A stretch of 64,000 bases of DNA from Hippophae tibetana (Eukaryota; Streptophyta; Magnoliopsida; Rosales; Elaeagnaceae): the NCBI GenBank assembly GCA_037013495.1, contig CM072806.1, forward strand, positions 21,651,501-21,715,500. The letters are read 5' to 3'. The position numbers and the translations under genes were made by a program. The notes below the pieces were generated by a model. The model did not search any database. It saw only the letters and a program-made list of their open reading frames with translations, and was not told the DNA's origin. Below, in pieces: positions 22,570 through 36,182 of this stretch (its first letter is position 1; the number at the start of each line of letters is the position of its first letter).

Positions 22570-25500
22570 GGTGGCAACGGCATCGATTCCACTGACGAGG
22601 GTGTACTTGCTCTCTTAAACGATGTGAAGGTTTCCGCTAAGTGGGCTTAATGGGCCAAACAATGACAGCGTTTAAGTGGGCTTATACTTCTACATACAAA
22701 ACATAATCGTGGTGAGATGCCTATTAATTAAAGTTTGGTGCTAATTAGGTAATATAATTCTTTAAAAAGTGTAATTTATTTCAGTAATTTTTTAGTTATG
22801 TAGTTCAATTCCAATAAATTTTTAAAAAGTCTAGTTCAAATCCAATTTGAGAAAAGTGACTCTTTTTAGGAGTAAATCAAAATTTTGTTTAATTTTATAT
22901 AAAAATATCTGATTTTTTTTCTCCAAAGAGTGATACATATTCTTATTTTTTTATACATAAGTATTTTTTTGTGATTAAATTATATCACGTCAATTAATTA
23001 ATTGTCACATTAACCACTTAACTAATATGATGTAACATAATTATAAAAATATACTTATCTATAAACAAAATAAAAATTTAAATATTTTTATATAAAAAAA
23101 TTCTCACATCTTTACGTAAAATAAATTAAAGTTTGGATATCCAACTATTTACCCTAGTTTTTTTTTTTAAATGCATATCCCTTAACCTTCTCCACCACAG
23201 TTCTACCACCCAGAAACCTCCATCCTCTCCACCAATCATCATTGCCTACTATTGTGACACGCCTACCACTCACAACCACCTATGTTTGGTAGTTTTTTTC
23301 AATTTTTAATTCTACATTATTTGAATTGATGTTTTTGAAAGCTAATTGATGACAAGCTTTCAATAGCAATCAATGTGTGGCCACACACCACCTTCATATG
23401 ACCAAGTCTCTTCGATTTGTGTCAATTTTAATCCATCTTACCATTAGATATCATTGAGAGTTGTAAGAGAAAATGAAAAGGAGGAGAGATAAAAGACACC
23501 TGAGAGGGAGAAAAGGGTGGTTAGTAGTGCACAAGTATATATGAGATGATTCATGGAGGGACGAGATGTTGGATAAGGTAGGACAGTAGTGTACGATTTA
23601 AAAAATTATTTTTTATTTTTATTTATTTTAATTAAATTTGAATTTTACATGTTAATTTTTTTTTCTAAATTAGATTTAAATTGGACTTTTGAAAAGTTGA
23701 TGAACTATAATTACTTAAATAAAAAGTTACAGAACTAAAGTGTAATTTTTAAAAAATTATAGTACATGTTGAAGTATTTTTTTTATATAAATATTTCAAT
23801 TTTCTTGTTAAATTTTTTGGTCAAAAAGAAAATTTTATTGGAATCAATAATCATAATAAAATCTCACTTTTTTTAATACATAAGTTATAATATGAGACCA
23901 ATGTTTGATACCACAAACAATATGAATAATCCTCTTAACAAATCAATTAAAGCTTTAAATTGTTCTATTTGTCAAGTTATTTATCCACTCTAAGCAACAT
24001 TTGGAAAATAAAATATTCCAATACACTCTCACGTTAACTATTGATGCATTCAAAATACAAACATTCACAAGATTATATATAGTTATACAACTAGTTACCT
24101 AGATTACAATACACAAGAACAAATCTGTTACAACTTTGTTTTCGGTAGTAGTATTATAGTTTTCTTTTACTACACCAACAAATGATGCTTTTCATTTCTC
24201 AAAAATCATGCTATGTTGATTATTGATCTCATAGAAACTCTTAGTATTTTCTTAATGTACGAGGAAGAATCTCTTCCTCATGAATACTACTTTTAATTCT
24301 CTATAAATCTTTCTAGTCTTTATTTTTCTATATTTTTTGGCATCAATCAGATAGAAAGAACAATATTTACATTATTGTTTAGCCTTTGACAGTAGTATAT
24401 AGTTGTAGAATAAAAACCAATAGAAAACTTAAAACTTGAATTCAAAATGAAGATATGAGTAACATCATGATCTAGAAACAACATATCACATAAGAAGGAT
24501 CTCTTATGCAAACTTGAACCTTGATACCCACAAACATTTGATGTATGAGAATTTCATAAGAAATGGTTAAAAACTCGTCAACAATATGTGACGAATCAAC
24601 CCCAAGAAAGGTAAAAATAGGTTTTATTGGGATAAGAAGCATCACAAGATTTTTCAAGGCTTAATAAGTTATTGATAAATGTCACAAGGCTTCCTAAGCC
24701 TTGATAAATTCTTATTTGTGTTAAGAATATAATAAGAGCTTAAAGCTTTAAACTCTTTGAGTTTTATTTCATTGTAAACTAATTATATATGGATTGATAA
24801 CTTATATTTATAATAAAAAATATAAAGCACTAATCCTAACTAAAAAAGGCACAACAAAAATCCTAAAATAAAGAAAAAATATTTTAAATATAATACAAAT
24901 ATGCATAGATTAATTTCATCATACTGATTATAAGACCATTTTGGCCTAGTAAACTAGAGAATTGAGGAAATTTTATTTATATATGAATTGTAGGTTGTTA
25001 AATAAGATTTTCAAATAATTTTGAATAATCTCAATTGGATATCAAATGTGAAAGATACGACATTAATAGTAACAACTATTCAAGACAACTTTTAAATTTA
25101 AGATTCTTTCAAATTACTTGCAAGTTACTCAAAGTCCAAACACTCCATCATAGACCATAGTTTGATAAAATCTTTGATATTTCTTGACCTTTTAAAAAAT
25201 CTTGGACATTGAATGTTGATTAAATCGTATCCAGATCTTTTCAACATGAATTCAAAATCCTTTAACTCCACACCATTGAATGAAGGTTAACTTTATCATC
25301 CAATTTAATATAGCATTAATGCCTTAAATTCATATTTTCCATCAGCTTCAATAAAACTTATTCCATAACATAGAGTACCATTTAAATTATTAGGACGTAA
25401 AAATTCTTAAACATCACTTGAGTTAATCCTATTTTTCATCAACTTTAATAAAACTTCTTCTATAACATAAAGTACCATTTAAATTGTTGGGATGTAAAAA

Positions 25501-28500
25501 TTCTTAAACATCACTTGAGTAATAAAGCTTGAATGAAAGAGATCAAACCAACTTTTAAAGAGATTTTAAAGTTTACAAAATAATAGATCATGAACTCCAG
25601 ATATCAATATTCTTATGGATAATTGATGTTGTTTGCCAATGTTGATTTAAGAAATTACACAAATCATAAAATACGTAACAAATATCACAAATTCATCCAA
25701 TCTTTACAAGGTAGATCGTTGATGATTGAGAGGAAGGAAAAATAACTAAATGATGGATGGAGATGAAATCACACAAAAACAAAACTCTTACCAAATATAA
25801 CCTGCATCTGGCCAGAGTTGAAACATGATGTTTATCAAACAAATAAACCAACTTGCATTGGATTATGATGATGTTGGAAATGGATTGCAAAGATGATTGT
25901 TAGTTGGTAGAGATTAATCGTGAAGATAATGTGAACAAGAAAATTTAAGATCAATCAAAACCAATACAATGGTTGGAAAGGGAGACCGAAGAAACCCAAG
26001 GCTCTTGAGGAAAATATTAGGGATTGGTTTAAGAATATTGAAAGCCAAGGGAAGAATCAATCAACTAAGCAATGAAGATGTTGTTGTAGAATGATATAAA
26101 AAGGAAAAAAGTTATCAAAATTTCTTAAATTGAGTTGTAGACTAAGTCATTCTCTTTAAGATGTTTTAGGTCTTGTTCAAGATGTATAAGCAATCTACAG
26201 TTTTGTCGTCCCTTAGATAAAACAACACAAAAAAGACCTTTTATGTTTTGAAACTTTACTGCAATGTAGAAGACTAAATACTACACCTATTAATGCTAAG
26301 TTGCTTGACACCAAAGAACCATAGCAAAAGCTAAGAATTGTTTTTTTCAAACTGATCAAAGAGAGTAGTGCTACTTTTGTTCTATAAATGATTGAGACTA
26401 CTATCTCTATTTATTGGAAAAATCAAAGTTGTTGGAGAGGGAAACATAAGAAAGAGTAACAATCATAAAATAAATGTTAAAAGTGGAGGAAAAGGTGAGA
26501 GAGTGTGGGTAGAGATAGACTCGATCTAACTACTTTAGTCTTCTCCCATTGGTTCAAGAAAATATTTAATTTTTGAATTAAAAATAATAACTATATAAAA
26601 TAAAATGTCTACCACCTCACCATACTCGGATGGACAGCGATCGTGCAAGCACATATAAGGTAAACCCATAATTGTCTATGTCTTCTTCCTTTCACAAAAG
26701 TAGTTGTCCTTGGGTTTCAATCCTAAGTATCAACTTAACATCATATAAACATCTCCAAAGATTTATTTCTAAACAATGTGAGATATTATCATGAAGAGGG
26801 TAAACTCATAATATATACTTTTCATCTTTTTCTTTTTTCAAAATTCATTTTTGGATAAAATATTTCTAACATAAGATATTTAGATTGAGATGGAGGAAGA
26901 AACTGAAATGAAGGCATTGAGAAATTGTGAATAACTTCTTGTTTCAATCCCTTAAATAACCATTGTTAATTGGGTGCAAGAGAGGGAGAAGTCTCTATGT
27001 TTTCACTACTATTAGTCTAAATTTTATTGTTAAATTAAAGGAATGATAATTGTACTCATCCGTACAATTTTTTTTTTGTTCTAAAACCTAATGGTATATA
27101 TTAAATAGAAAACAAAAAAAAATGTTTTTAAATTTGAGAAATAGACTTACTCGTTATTTATTAAAAAATAATTAATAATGATATTGTCACAACTTAAATT
27201 ATTATTTTTACAACAATAATTCATTAATGATTTTTGTTTATTTATATAAGTAGGACAAAAAGATGCAAAATATAAGAGAAGAATAATGGTTTCTTATGGA
27301 TAGTACCTCATATAAAATAAAATTTTAATATTTTTTATTTTGCATATACTCAGAGTATCCATGACAATCTGATGTCATGGTTTCTTCGTTTTTCTTTATT
27401 CAATAAGAAATAATATGTAATAATCTTTAATGTTAGAATAATTAAAGTTATAATATTTTTTGTCATATAATTGAAATAAATCAACCAACTAACCAAGTCT
27501 CAAAAAATAAGTTAATAAATACTAATTTTTAACCTTCCATACATATTTATTCTTTAATTGTAAACTTTAAACTTTGTGTTAGTAGCGCATGAAAAATGGA
27601 TAAACTAACGATAAATATTTAGTATAGTTAATAATTTAAGGGTATCAATGATAATAGATAAAATGTTGTGATCAAATTATAAATATTAGGAGTATTTGTG
27701 ATAAACAATGAAAACATAGGAATATTTATAATATTTTAGTGCATAAAAATTAAGAAAATAACGATAAAATATTAAAAAAATTAATAATTTAAAGATATCA
27801 GTGCTAATATATAAAATGTTGTATTTATAATCAAATTATAAATGTTGAAATATATGTGATAAAAGATGGAAAATCATGAGTTTTTATGATCATTTTTCTA
27901 TATTTTGAATGTATGTAATAATTTAGTCCCTGTTGTTTTAACCGTGGAACAATTTGATTGTTATTCTTTTAAATAAAACAATTCAATCCCTGATGTTCTG
28001 AATTTGCAATCATCAAGGATAATAAATAACGTCCAAGTACTTAGACTTTACAAAGAAGAGAGACAGAGATATCTACTGGCATAAAAAAATTGAACTTACA
28101 TAAATGATCTTTTTAACCATATTGGTTGCCTTCATTTTTGTAGAAGACAGAAAATGTAAGTAAAGCAATAAATAAATATACCTGAGGCAAAAAGATGATT
28201 TCACACTATTTCAATTAAAACTTAGTATCACGACATAATTAGATATTATTTTTCTATTTAGACATAAACATACTTTAAACATTATCTTTGATTATTACAA
28301 ATTTGAAAAAATATAGATTAAATTGTTTCAAATTCAAAAAAATAGAAACTAAACTATTTATTTTAAAAGAATAAAGAATACATTATTTCTTAAAAATAAT
28401 ACTTTCTTTTAAAAGAATAAGGAATATAATATTTAGAGAAAAATATTTTAAATGTTCTTTACGACACTTATGTTATGTAATTATTTTTTATAATAGTTTA

Positions 28501-30148
28501 GTTATATTATTATTAAAAAATTATCATATAAGTATAAAAGTAATTTTTTGTTTTATTTTTTATTTTTCAATTATATTATATTGAGATTATTATAACTTAA
28601 ATAAAGTGGAACAGAAATAATTGTATAAAAAATAAAATAATTACTTATATTTTCTTATATAGTCACCTTTTCATAATAATAAAACTAAATTATTACAAAA
28701 AATAAATATAAAAATTAAGCATTATTTTAAAATAAATATATATCAAATAAGGAATGTATTCAATTTAAGGGTGTGTTTACCCATACATACTGAAAGAGGA
28801 AAGAAAGATAATAATTTCCTTTTACATGTTTATTTGACAAAAAAAAAATGCATATTAAATATTAAACGAACAGAGAATGAAGTTCTCAAATTTGATTCGC
28901 CTTCTCATTTTTTTCTTATATTTTCATTTTATACAAAATTTGAGAAAATTTTACCATCTAAAAAAATATAATATTTTAATAATATCATTTAAAATTAAGA
29001 TAGAGTAAGAAAATGACACATATACTCAACATTCATCTCTTTAACTTAACACGTTAGCTAGATTCGTATTATTTGATTTTTTAGTAAAGAATGATGATAA
29101 ATTAAATAAAATTTAATTTTTAATTAAAATTATATATTATTATATTAATTACTTTTTAAAAATAAAACTAATATATTAATTATAAATCAAATATAAATAA
29201 TAATTTATTTACTATGATAGTTTTGCAAAATATCACTTTTATTTTCTTTGATTTTCATTATAGATATTTGCTTTACATTTAAAAGATAATTTATTTATCG
29301 GTTATTTTGATTCTTATAAATTATTAGTAAACATTATATAAGAAAAACAATACATTTATTTTGATTTCTCGTCAATTCCGATTAACTATGGTTATAAATC
29401 AGTAAACACACCTTAAAATATATAATTCAAAATAAGTGCAGACTACAAATCAGGAATAAAAAAAAGTTAAGTGTCAAATTTTTCTTAAAGAAAATTGATG
29501 ATAGGAAAAAAAGGGAAATTTACAGTAAAGGAAGGTCTACAGCTTTTAGCTTTATGCAACGAACCAAGCAAATCTTCATCCGAGGTTCTTAGTAAGTTAT
29601 CGTATTTGGTGTATGAGAATGAGTTTATTACAAATTTGGTAGAAGCTTTTTCAAAATTGCAAAACTAGTGTTTTATCTGCTGCATCTTAACACATCCTTT
29701 CTCCTTAATTAGCTGATGAAGTAAATTTAATTAAACCTCACAAAAATAAAAAGAAATACAGAAACATTCTTGCTTATTTTTTTCTTATCTATTTTCATAT
29801 CCAATAAACAACCATCATTTTCCTTCCTCCATTTCTCCAAAATAAGTACTCAAAATTCAAAATCTAGAAGCTATAGCTCTTTCTCTATTTACAACCCAAT
29901 AATCGCATGTGATGAAAAGGTTGTTAAGACGACGGGGAAATTAAACCATAGATAGATAAAATTGATTTCCCATGAGATGAAAAAGGTAATTGGTAATTGA
30001 GTGCTATTATCTTATTTATCAAGTTTGTGATTCCTAACTATTGCCAATATTTGTAACCCTATTTATAGAACTTCCTTGTTTTTCTCGGCTATTGTTTCTA
30101 TCCTTGTTTTTTGTTTTTTTTTCTGATATTGTGTAAGGTGTTTGAGAT
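22570..30148. other. Long AT-rich intergenic region upstream of LDL1
   Basis: The first 50-100 bases right of 22569 are the probable 5' leader and promoter of LDL1; no clear TATA box is recognised. The rest has no convincing gene or domain. It contains poly-A/T runs, many TTTAAAAT words, a 95-bp tandem duplication near 25335-25525, and old repeat-like DNA at about 24.0-26.8 kb that I could not assign to a family. Confidence 0.5.
25335..25525. repeat. 95-bp tandem duplication
   Basis: Two adjacent copies of a unit of about 95 bp share AATAAAACTT, then CATA(A/G)AGTACCATTTAAATT, then AAAAATTCTTAAACATCACT. They differ at about ten positions. No function is suggested. Confidence 0.8.
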
Positions 30149-30569
30149 TGTTATAAAGCTTATTAATTTAAGGAGTAAAATATGAAGTAAAATAATAAGC
30201 TTAATTCAAGTAATAATTTGAATCATTAATTTAAGGAGTAAATTTTCCTATAAATAGATGTGTAATTGTAATGAAATAATTAACCAAGTGTTCATTCCAA
30301 TTGAGAGAAAAGCTTAGAGAGAAAAAACTTTTGTGAGAGAAAAACTTAGAGAGAAAATTAAGAGTAATTTTCTTGGGTGTAATTGAGCTGTAAGTTGTGA
30401 GTATTGTAAACACCTTGTATAATTTCTTCTCTTTCAGTAAAAAGATTTGCAATAGGTTCGGAGACGTAAGCAAGACTGGCCGAACTCCGTTATCAAATTT
30501 GTGTGTTATTTTTCTATTCTTGTTTTCTCATAAATCTAATTTATTGGGAACCTGCATACTTTCCCAACA
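30149..30569 (+). repeat. 5' LTR of the Copia element at 30-34 kb
   Basis: Reverse-complement match of the LTRs at 13076-13575 and 16721-17099, including the stretch GTTCGGAGACGTAAGCAAGA at 30457-30476. It ends CCCAACA two bases before the primer-binding site. Confidence 0.85.
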
Positions 30570-33500
30570 ACTGGTATCAGAGCTTTTGGTGGTGATTTCT
30601 GTCAATTTTCTATAAAGGTTACTATTCACATGAATAGTAACCTTTGTCGACGATATTTGTTTGTTGACGGAGGTGTTCTAATACACGATGATTTGCAGAA
30701 ATAGTTAGAAACGATCAAGAGGAAGTCAGATTTGAGTGGGAGCAATGACCATAGATGAAGGAAAGGTGAAACTCGAGAAATTCGAGGGGACAGATTTTGG
30801 GTTTTGGAAAATGCAGATAGAAGATTATCTGTATCAACCTCTATCAGGAAAGAAGCCAGAGGCTATGAAGGAAGAAGAATGGAATCTTCTAGACAAAAAA
30901 ACCCTCGGAGTTATTCGATTGACGTTATCTCGTAATGTTGCTTTCAACATAGCAAAGGAAAAGACCACGTTGAGTCTTATAGTTGTTCTCTCCAATATGT
31001 ATGAGAAGCCATCAGCCTCAAACAAAGTGTACTTGATGAGGCGTTTGCTCAATTTATGGATGACGGAAGGTGCATAGGTAGCTCAACATCTTAATGAACT
31101 CAACACAGTCACAACCTAGTTGAGTTCAGTGGAAATTGAATTCGATGAAGTATGAGCATTGATACTTTTGTCGTCTCTACCAGAAAGCTAGAATGCTACT
31201 GTCATAGCTGTGAGTAGTTCGTCAGGAAGAAATAAGTTGAAATTTGACGATTTCGTGATCTGATTCTCAGTGAAGAGATTCGACGTAGAGAGTCAGATGA
31301 TCGTCAACTTCTTCAGTTTTACATACAGAGTCAAGAGGAAGAAATTCAACAAAGGGAATGGACGTGGCAGAGCAGACTATCGAGGTAGATCAAAGAACAG
31401 GAGGTCCAAATCCAAGAATCTTAATAATTCCCATAGCTCGAAGACTATCGAGTGTTGGAATTGTGGGAGAACCAGACACTACAAAAATCAGTGCAAGAGT
31501 GCACCGAAAGACAAACAAGTGAAGGCAGAGACAAATATTACTTCCATCTCAAGAGGAGATGATGCATTGATATGCTCTTTGGAGAGCAAGGAAGAATCTT
31601 GGGTGTTAGACTTTGGAGCATTGTTCCATGCTACTTCACAGGAAGAATTCTTTGAGAAATATGTCCCCGAAAACCTTGGCAAGGTATATCTTGGTGATGA
31701 CCAACCATGTGCTATTATTTGCAAAGGTGTAGTGAAGATTAAGTTGAACGGGTCTGTTTGGGAGTTGAAGGATGTTAGGCATATTCCCGACCTAAGAAGG
31801 AACTTAATCTCAGTGGGGCAATTGGCATGTGAAGGCTACGCTATGATCTTCCATGGTGGTGATTGGAAGATTTCAAAGAGCGCAATGACAGTTGCTCGAG
31901 GTAAGAAGAGTGACACTTTTTACATGATAGTAAGGGCACGTTGTTCAATCGCAGTTGCAACATGCAATGAAACACCAAATCTGTGGCACTAGAGACTAGG
32001 CCACATGAGTGAGAATGGGATAAAGATTATGCACTCAAATGGGAAACTTGTAGGCCTATAGTCTACAGAGATAGACATGTGCGAAGATTGCATACTTGGA
32101 AAGAAAAAAAGAGTCAGATTCTAGACAAGTGGTAGAACCCTAAAGAAGAAAAGGGTAGAGCTTACTCACTCTGATGTTTGGGGACTAACAACCATTTCAT
32201 CCATTGGTGGGAAAAACTAATTCATGACTTTCATCGATGATCACTCTCGAAAGGTATGAGTTTACTTTCTAAAGCATAAGTATGAAGTATTTGAGACTTT
32301 CAAAAGATGGAAAGCTATGGTTGAAAATGAGACAGTTTTGAAGATAAAAAAGCTCAGAACCGACATTTATGGTGAATATAAAGACACCAGATTCAAAATC
32401 TTTTGCTATGAGCACGGGATCAGAATGGAAAGAACTGTGCCAGGCATGCTTCAACACAATGGTGTAGTTGAGCGTATGAAGCGAACGTTGACAGAAAGAG
32501 CCAGAAGCATTCGTATACAATCAGGTCTACCGAAGCAGTTCTGGACAGAAATAGTCAACACGGTGTATTATTTAATTAATCGAGGTCCATCTGTTCCGTT
32601 GGAGCATAGAATACCAGAGGAGGTATGAAGCAAAAAAAAGGTGAAACTATTACATCTAAAAGTTTTCAGTTGTGTAGCATTTGTGCATATCAGTGATCAA
32701 GGCAGGAATAAGCTTGATCCCAAATCCAAGAAATGCATATTCATCGGCTATAGTGAGGATGAGTTTTCCTACCACATTTGAGATGACGAAAACAAGAAAG
32801 TGATCCGTAGTAGAGATGTGATTTTCAATGAAAGATTGAAGTATAAGGACATGCATAAAACATACACCAACGACTCAAAGCAAAATGAGTCCGTATTTGC
32901 AGATGCAGATGATGTCCCAGATAGTTTCGTAAAGGAACCAATTGTAGCAAGTCCTCAGCCAAAGGAACTTGTTGGACATAGCAGTACACAATAGTCTGAC
33001 ACACCACAACCTTCTACTCTAGCTCCTGTATTGAGAAGGTCTTCTCCACCTCATATGCCTAATAGGAGATATATGAACTATATGTTGCTGACTGATGAAG
33101 GGGAACCTGAATGCTATAATGAAGCTTGTCAGACTCGAGAGTCCAACAAGTGGGAGCTTTCCATAAAAGAAGAAATGAAATCTCTCATCTCCAACCAGAC
33201 ACGGGAACTAGTTGAGTTACCTATGGGAAAGAAGGCACTTCACAATAAATGGGTGTACCAAGTGAAAGAGAAGCATGATGGTCCAAGAGATACAAAGTCC
33301 GCCTAGTTGTCAAAGGGTTTCAACAGAAGGAAGGAGTTGACTACACTAACATTTTCACTTCCGTTGTGAAGCTCAATACTATCAGATCATTGTTGAGTAT
33401 TGTAGCCATTGAAGATCTTCATCTTGAACAGTTGGATGTGAATACTGCATTCTTTCACAGAGATTTAGATGAAGAGATATACATGTACCAACCAGAAGGT

Positions 33501-33940
33501 TTCTCATAAAGAGGGAAGAAGAATATGATGTGCAGACTTAAGAAAAGTTTATATGGCCTAAAATAAGCCCTAAGACAATAGTACAGGAATTTTGACAACT
33601 TTATGCACAAGGAAGGTTTCTAGAAGTGCAATGCTGACGATTGTTGCTACTTCAAGAGATATAGGTCGAGTTATATTATTTTACTACTTTATATTGATGA
33701 TATGTTAGTAGTAAGTTCATATATGGATGATATTAGAAGGTTGAAGTAGAAATTGTTAAAGGAGTTTGACATGGAAGATTTGGGTTCAGTAAAGAAGATT
33801 CTTGGAATTCAAATCACAAGAAATAAGAAGAAAGGATCCTTGTAGTTATCTCGGGCAGAGTACATCAATCATGTTTTGAAAAGATTCAACATGGGTGACG
33901 CCAAGCCATTTAACACATCCTTGGCATGTCACTTTCACCT
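30149..33940 (+). mobile_element. Copia LTR retrotransposon, no 3' LTR
   Basis: 5' LTR 30149-30569 (TGTTATAAAGC ... CTTTCCCAACA), primer-binding site TGGTATCAGAGC at 30572-30583, gag from about 30736 (FEGTDFGFWKMQIEDYLYQP), zinc knuckle CWNCGRTRHYKNQC near 31452-31494, protease near 31600, integrase near 32.0-32.6 kb (GVVERMKRTLTERAR), and reverse transcriptase to about 33.94 kb. It is the same family as the minus-strand copy at 13076-17099; gag and LTR match closely. The lineage looks Tnt1/Tork-like. It has many breaks. Recognisable Copia sequence ends near 33940, exactly where the inverted duplication begins. Confidence 0.9.
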
Positions 33941-34405
33941 ATTTTGAGTTATTGACTTATCTATTTGATTATTCTATTTTTCTTGTTCATTTTGTTATAA
34001 TATTTCTTACACAAAGGAATTAGTTGCTGAAAATAATATCACTTAAAAATTTATATAGCTATTATTTTTTCTGTATTTTGGTTCTAACAAGCAAAAAAGT
34101 TGATAACTATACTTGTAAACTAAAAGATGATTTTGCTTTTGTTATGATTCGGTCTTATTTTAACTATTTTTCTTTGTAATAAGATTTATATTTAAAATCA
34201 AGTCCTATATAATGATATTAGAGTAGTTCATTAATTAATTTTTGTAAAGATTAATTCATATATGGTAGAAAACAAAATTAAGGCCCAAAACGTAACACTC
34301 TCTACTAAAAATAATAATATTTTTTATTATTCCTTGGAAAATCATTTACTGTTACAAAAAACTTCAAAAGTACAAGAAAGGCATAAGGTATTGCAATTAT
34401 AATTA

Positions 34406-34525
34406 GGTCTTGTAGTTTGATGTAACGTACTGCAATATCTTGAGTCCATGTCAAGATCTTGTAGTCTGTTGCTAGCTCCTTGTAATTTGTTGCAAAGTCT
34501 TGTAATATGGTATAATGTCTTTTTG
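34406..34525 (+). repeat. Short 20-bp repeat array in the foldback centre
   Basis: Four to five degenerate units of the form CTTGTA(G/A)T(T/C)TG(T/A)TG lie between the left arm and the T run. They may be an expanded word at the inner edge of the arm. Confidence 0.5.
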
Positions 34526-34579
34526 TTTAGTACAACTTGTATATATATCTTTGAATTTTTTTATTGAAAAAATTGTAAA

Positions 34580-34995
34580 TTTTTTTTTTTTTTTTTTGAG
34601 AAAGGAAAAAAGAGCAAATTCTATATTCATCATTATAAAGCAAATTACTTGATCAATTTAAAATAAAACAAAGGAAAAATCACATTAAAGTATATTAGTA
34701 ACTTTTATCTCAAATGAATGAATCATAGACATAGCATGGTCCATGCTCTGAACATGATCATTATCAGGTTTCATTATTGTGCTCTCTATAGCAGTTGTGC
34801 TGTTATCAATTCCATAAAAAAATGATGAAATTCCCCAACTAAAACTACAGGATCTTGTAACTGCACTATCTTATGCCTTTCTTGTGCTTTTGGAGTTTCA
34901 TGTGCCAGTAAATGATTTAGCATGGGGTAATAGAAATTGATTGTTTTTAGTAGAGATTGAATGCTAGAAGATAGTGGAAGCTGGTTTTTGGGGCC
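34580..34995 (-). pseudogene. Gene-fragment-like segment with poly(A) tail
   Basis: On minus an open frame of 69 codons runs from 34995 to the stop at 34786-34788. It reads protein-like (KAQERHKIVQLQDPVVLVGE, then FHHFFMEL). About 190 bases of AT-rich sequence follow and then a run of 18 A (T run 34580-34597). That order (coding end, 3' UTR-like stretch, poly(A)) suggests a retroposed transcript end. No family is recognised. No start codon context or upstream exon is visible, so it may equally be a decayed exon of a mobile element. The inverted copy in the left arm no longer reads open. Confidence 0.35.
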
Positions 34996-35278
34996 TTATT
35001 TTTGTTTCTCATCATATATGAAACTGCATAAGTGTTAATCTTTATAAAAATTACTCTAATATCATTATATTGGAATTGATTTTAAATATAAATCTTATTA
35101 CGAAGAAAAATAGTTAAATTAAGACCGAATCATAACAAAAGTAAAATTATCTTGTTGATTTTAAATGATTTTACTTTCAGCAACTAATTCCTTCATATGA
35201 GTAGCCTATACGAAACTTTACAACAAAATACACAAGAAAAATAGAATCATCATATAGATATGTCAATAACACAAAATA

Positions 35279-35816
35279 ATTGGAAGTATTAGGAATCTCT
35301 TGGAGTTCATTGATTCATAATTAAGGTGTTAAAACTTAAAAGAAGCTAGCTACGACAAATAATCGAAAAAAGTAAGAAAGGGAGTGATGAATTCACGTGA
35401 CCCAATAATTTTTAAAAATAATAATTTAGATGTTGATATAATCAAAGAAAATGCTCTCTTAATCCTATAAGTTAAATTAAATTAAATATACATGGTTAGT
35501 TTAATTAAAATAAATTATGCATGCCCTAAAAGTTTTTAGAAATATATGCATTAGATGTTGTCGAAGTCAAACATTTGTTAAGTTATCTGCACCTACTTTC
35601 TCCTGCATTTGCAGAGAAAAATGAGGAAATTCTGTAAATGGAGTTACAAATATTAGCACTAGCTAGGAGTCAGCAGACTTGATAAATAAGATAATAGCAC
35701 TTAATAATCTTTTCATCTCATAGGAAATCAATCTTTATCTATGATTTAATTTGCAAATTGTCTTTATCAACCTTTTCATCTCATGGTTGTAGATAGAAAA
35801 AGAGCTTGGAAAATTA
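35279..35816. other. Non-coding spacer left of the young Copia
   Basis: AT-rich, no gene recognised. It contains a CACGTG word near 35395. Confidence 0.4.
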
Positions 35817-36182
35817 TGAATCAAAACTCTGAAAACTCAAGAACACTCAAGAACAATTTTCCAGAAACATTCAGAAATTATTGAATTTTTGTTTCTGATT
35901 TCTTTTAACTTGATTATTACATTGCTACTAAGAGGTATTTATAGAAACAACTAATAAATCTAAGCCACACAATATAAATCTACCAAAACAATCTAAACCA
36001 TACACTTATCTTCTTACATAACCCATTGATTTTTCTTCTTCCCACCAACCATGAGTTGTATCCTTATCAATCAAGATCATCACCATAGAAGCTTCCACGA
36101 GCTGGACTTCAAATGGGCTAGAATATTTCAAAGTTTGTTTTTTTGATTTCTTTGGGCTTGTAAACAAGTTTACAAACCAACA
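35817..36182 (-). repeat. 3' LTR of the young Copia
   Basis: About 96% identical to 40648-41023 by eye. It ends CA just before the polypurine tract. Confidence 0.9.

Larger units (their letters stand above)
33941..35278. repeat. Large inverted duplication (foldback)
   Basis: Left arm 33941-34418 and right arm 34841-35278 are reverse complements, roughly 75-80% alike with several gaps. Shared blocks include GAATTAGTTGCTGAAA, TTTTGTTATGATTCGGTCTTA, AATAAGATTTATATTTAAAA, TAATGATATTAGAGTA and CACAAGAAAGGCATAAG. The central part of about 420 bp holds an 18-base T run and a short repeat array. The right arm and spacer carry a coding-looking segment on minus. No terminal repeats or target duplication of a known element were found, so it is not a recognised transposon. 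The left edge coincides with the end of recognisable Copia sequence. Confidence 0.8.

Noticed and set aside
24000-26800. Suspected Copia or other LTR element by LTR-like AT-rich words
   Set aside because: No primer-binding site, paired LTRs or protein motif could be found on either strand.
28771-28971. 66-codon frame in the long intergenic region
   Set aside because: Lys/Phe/Ile-rich translation of AT-rich sequence with no supporting signal.
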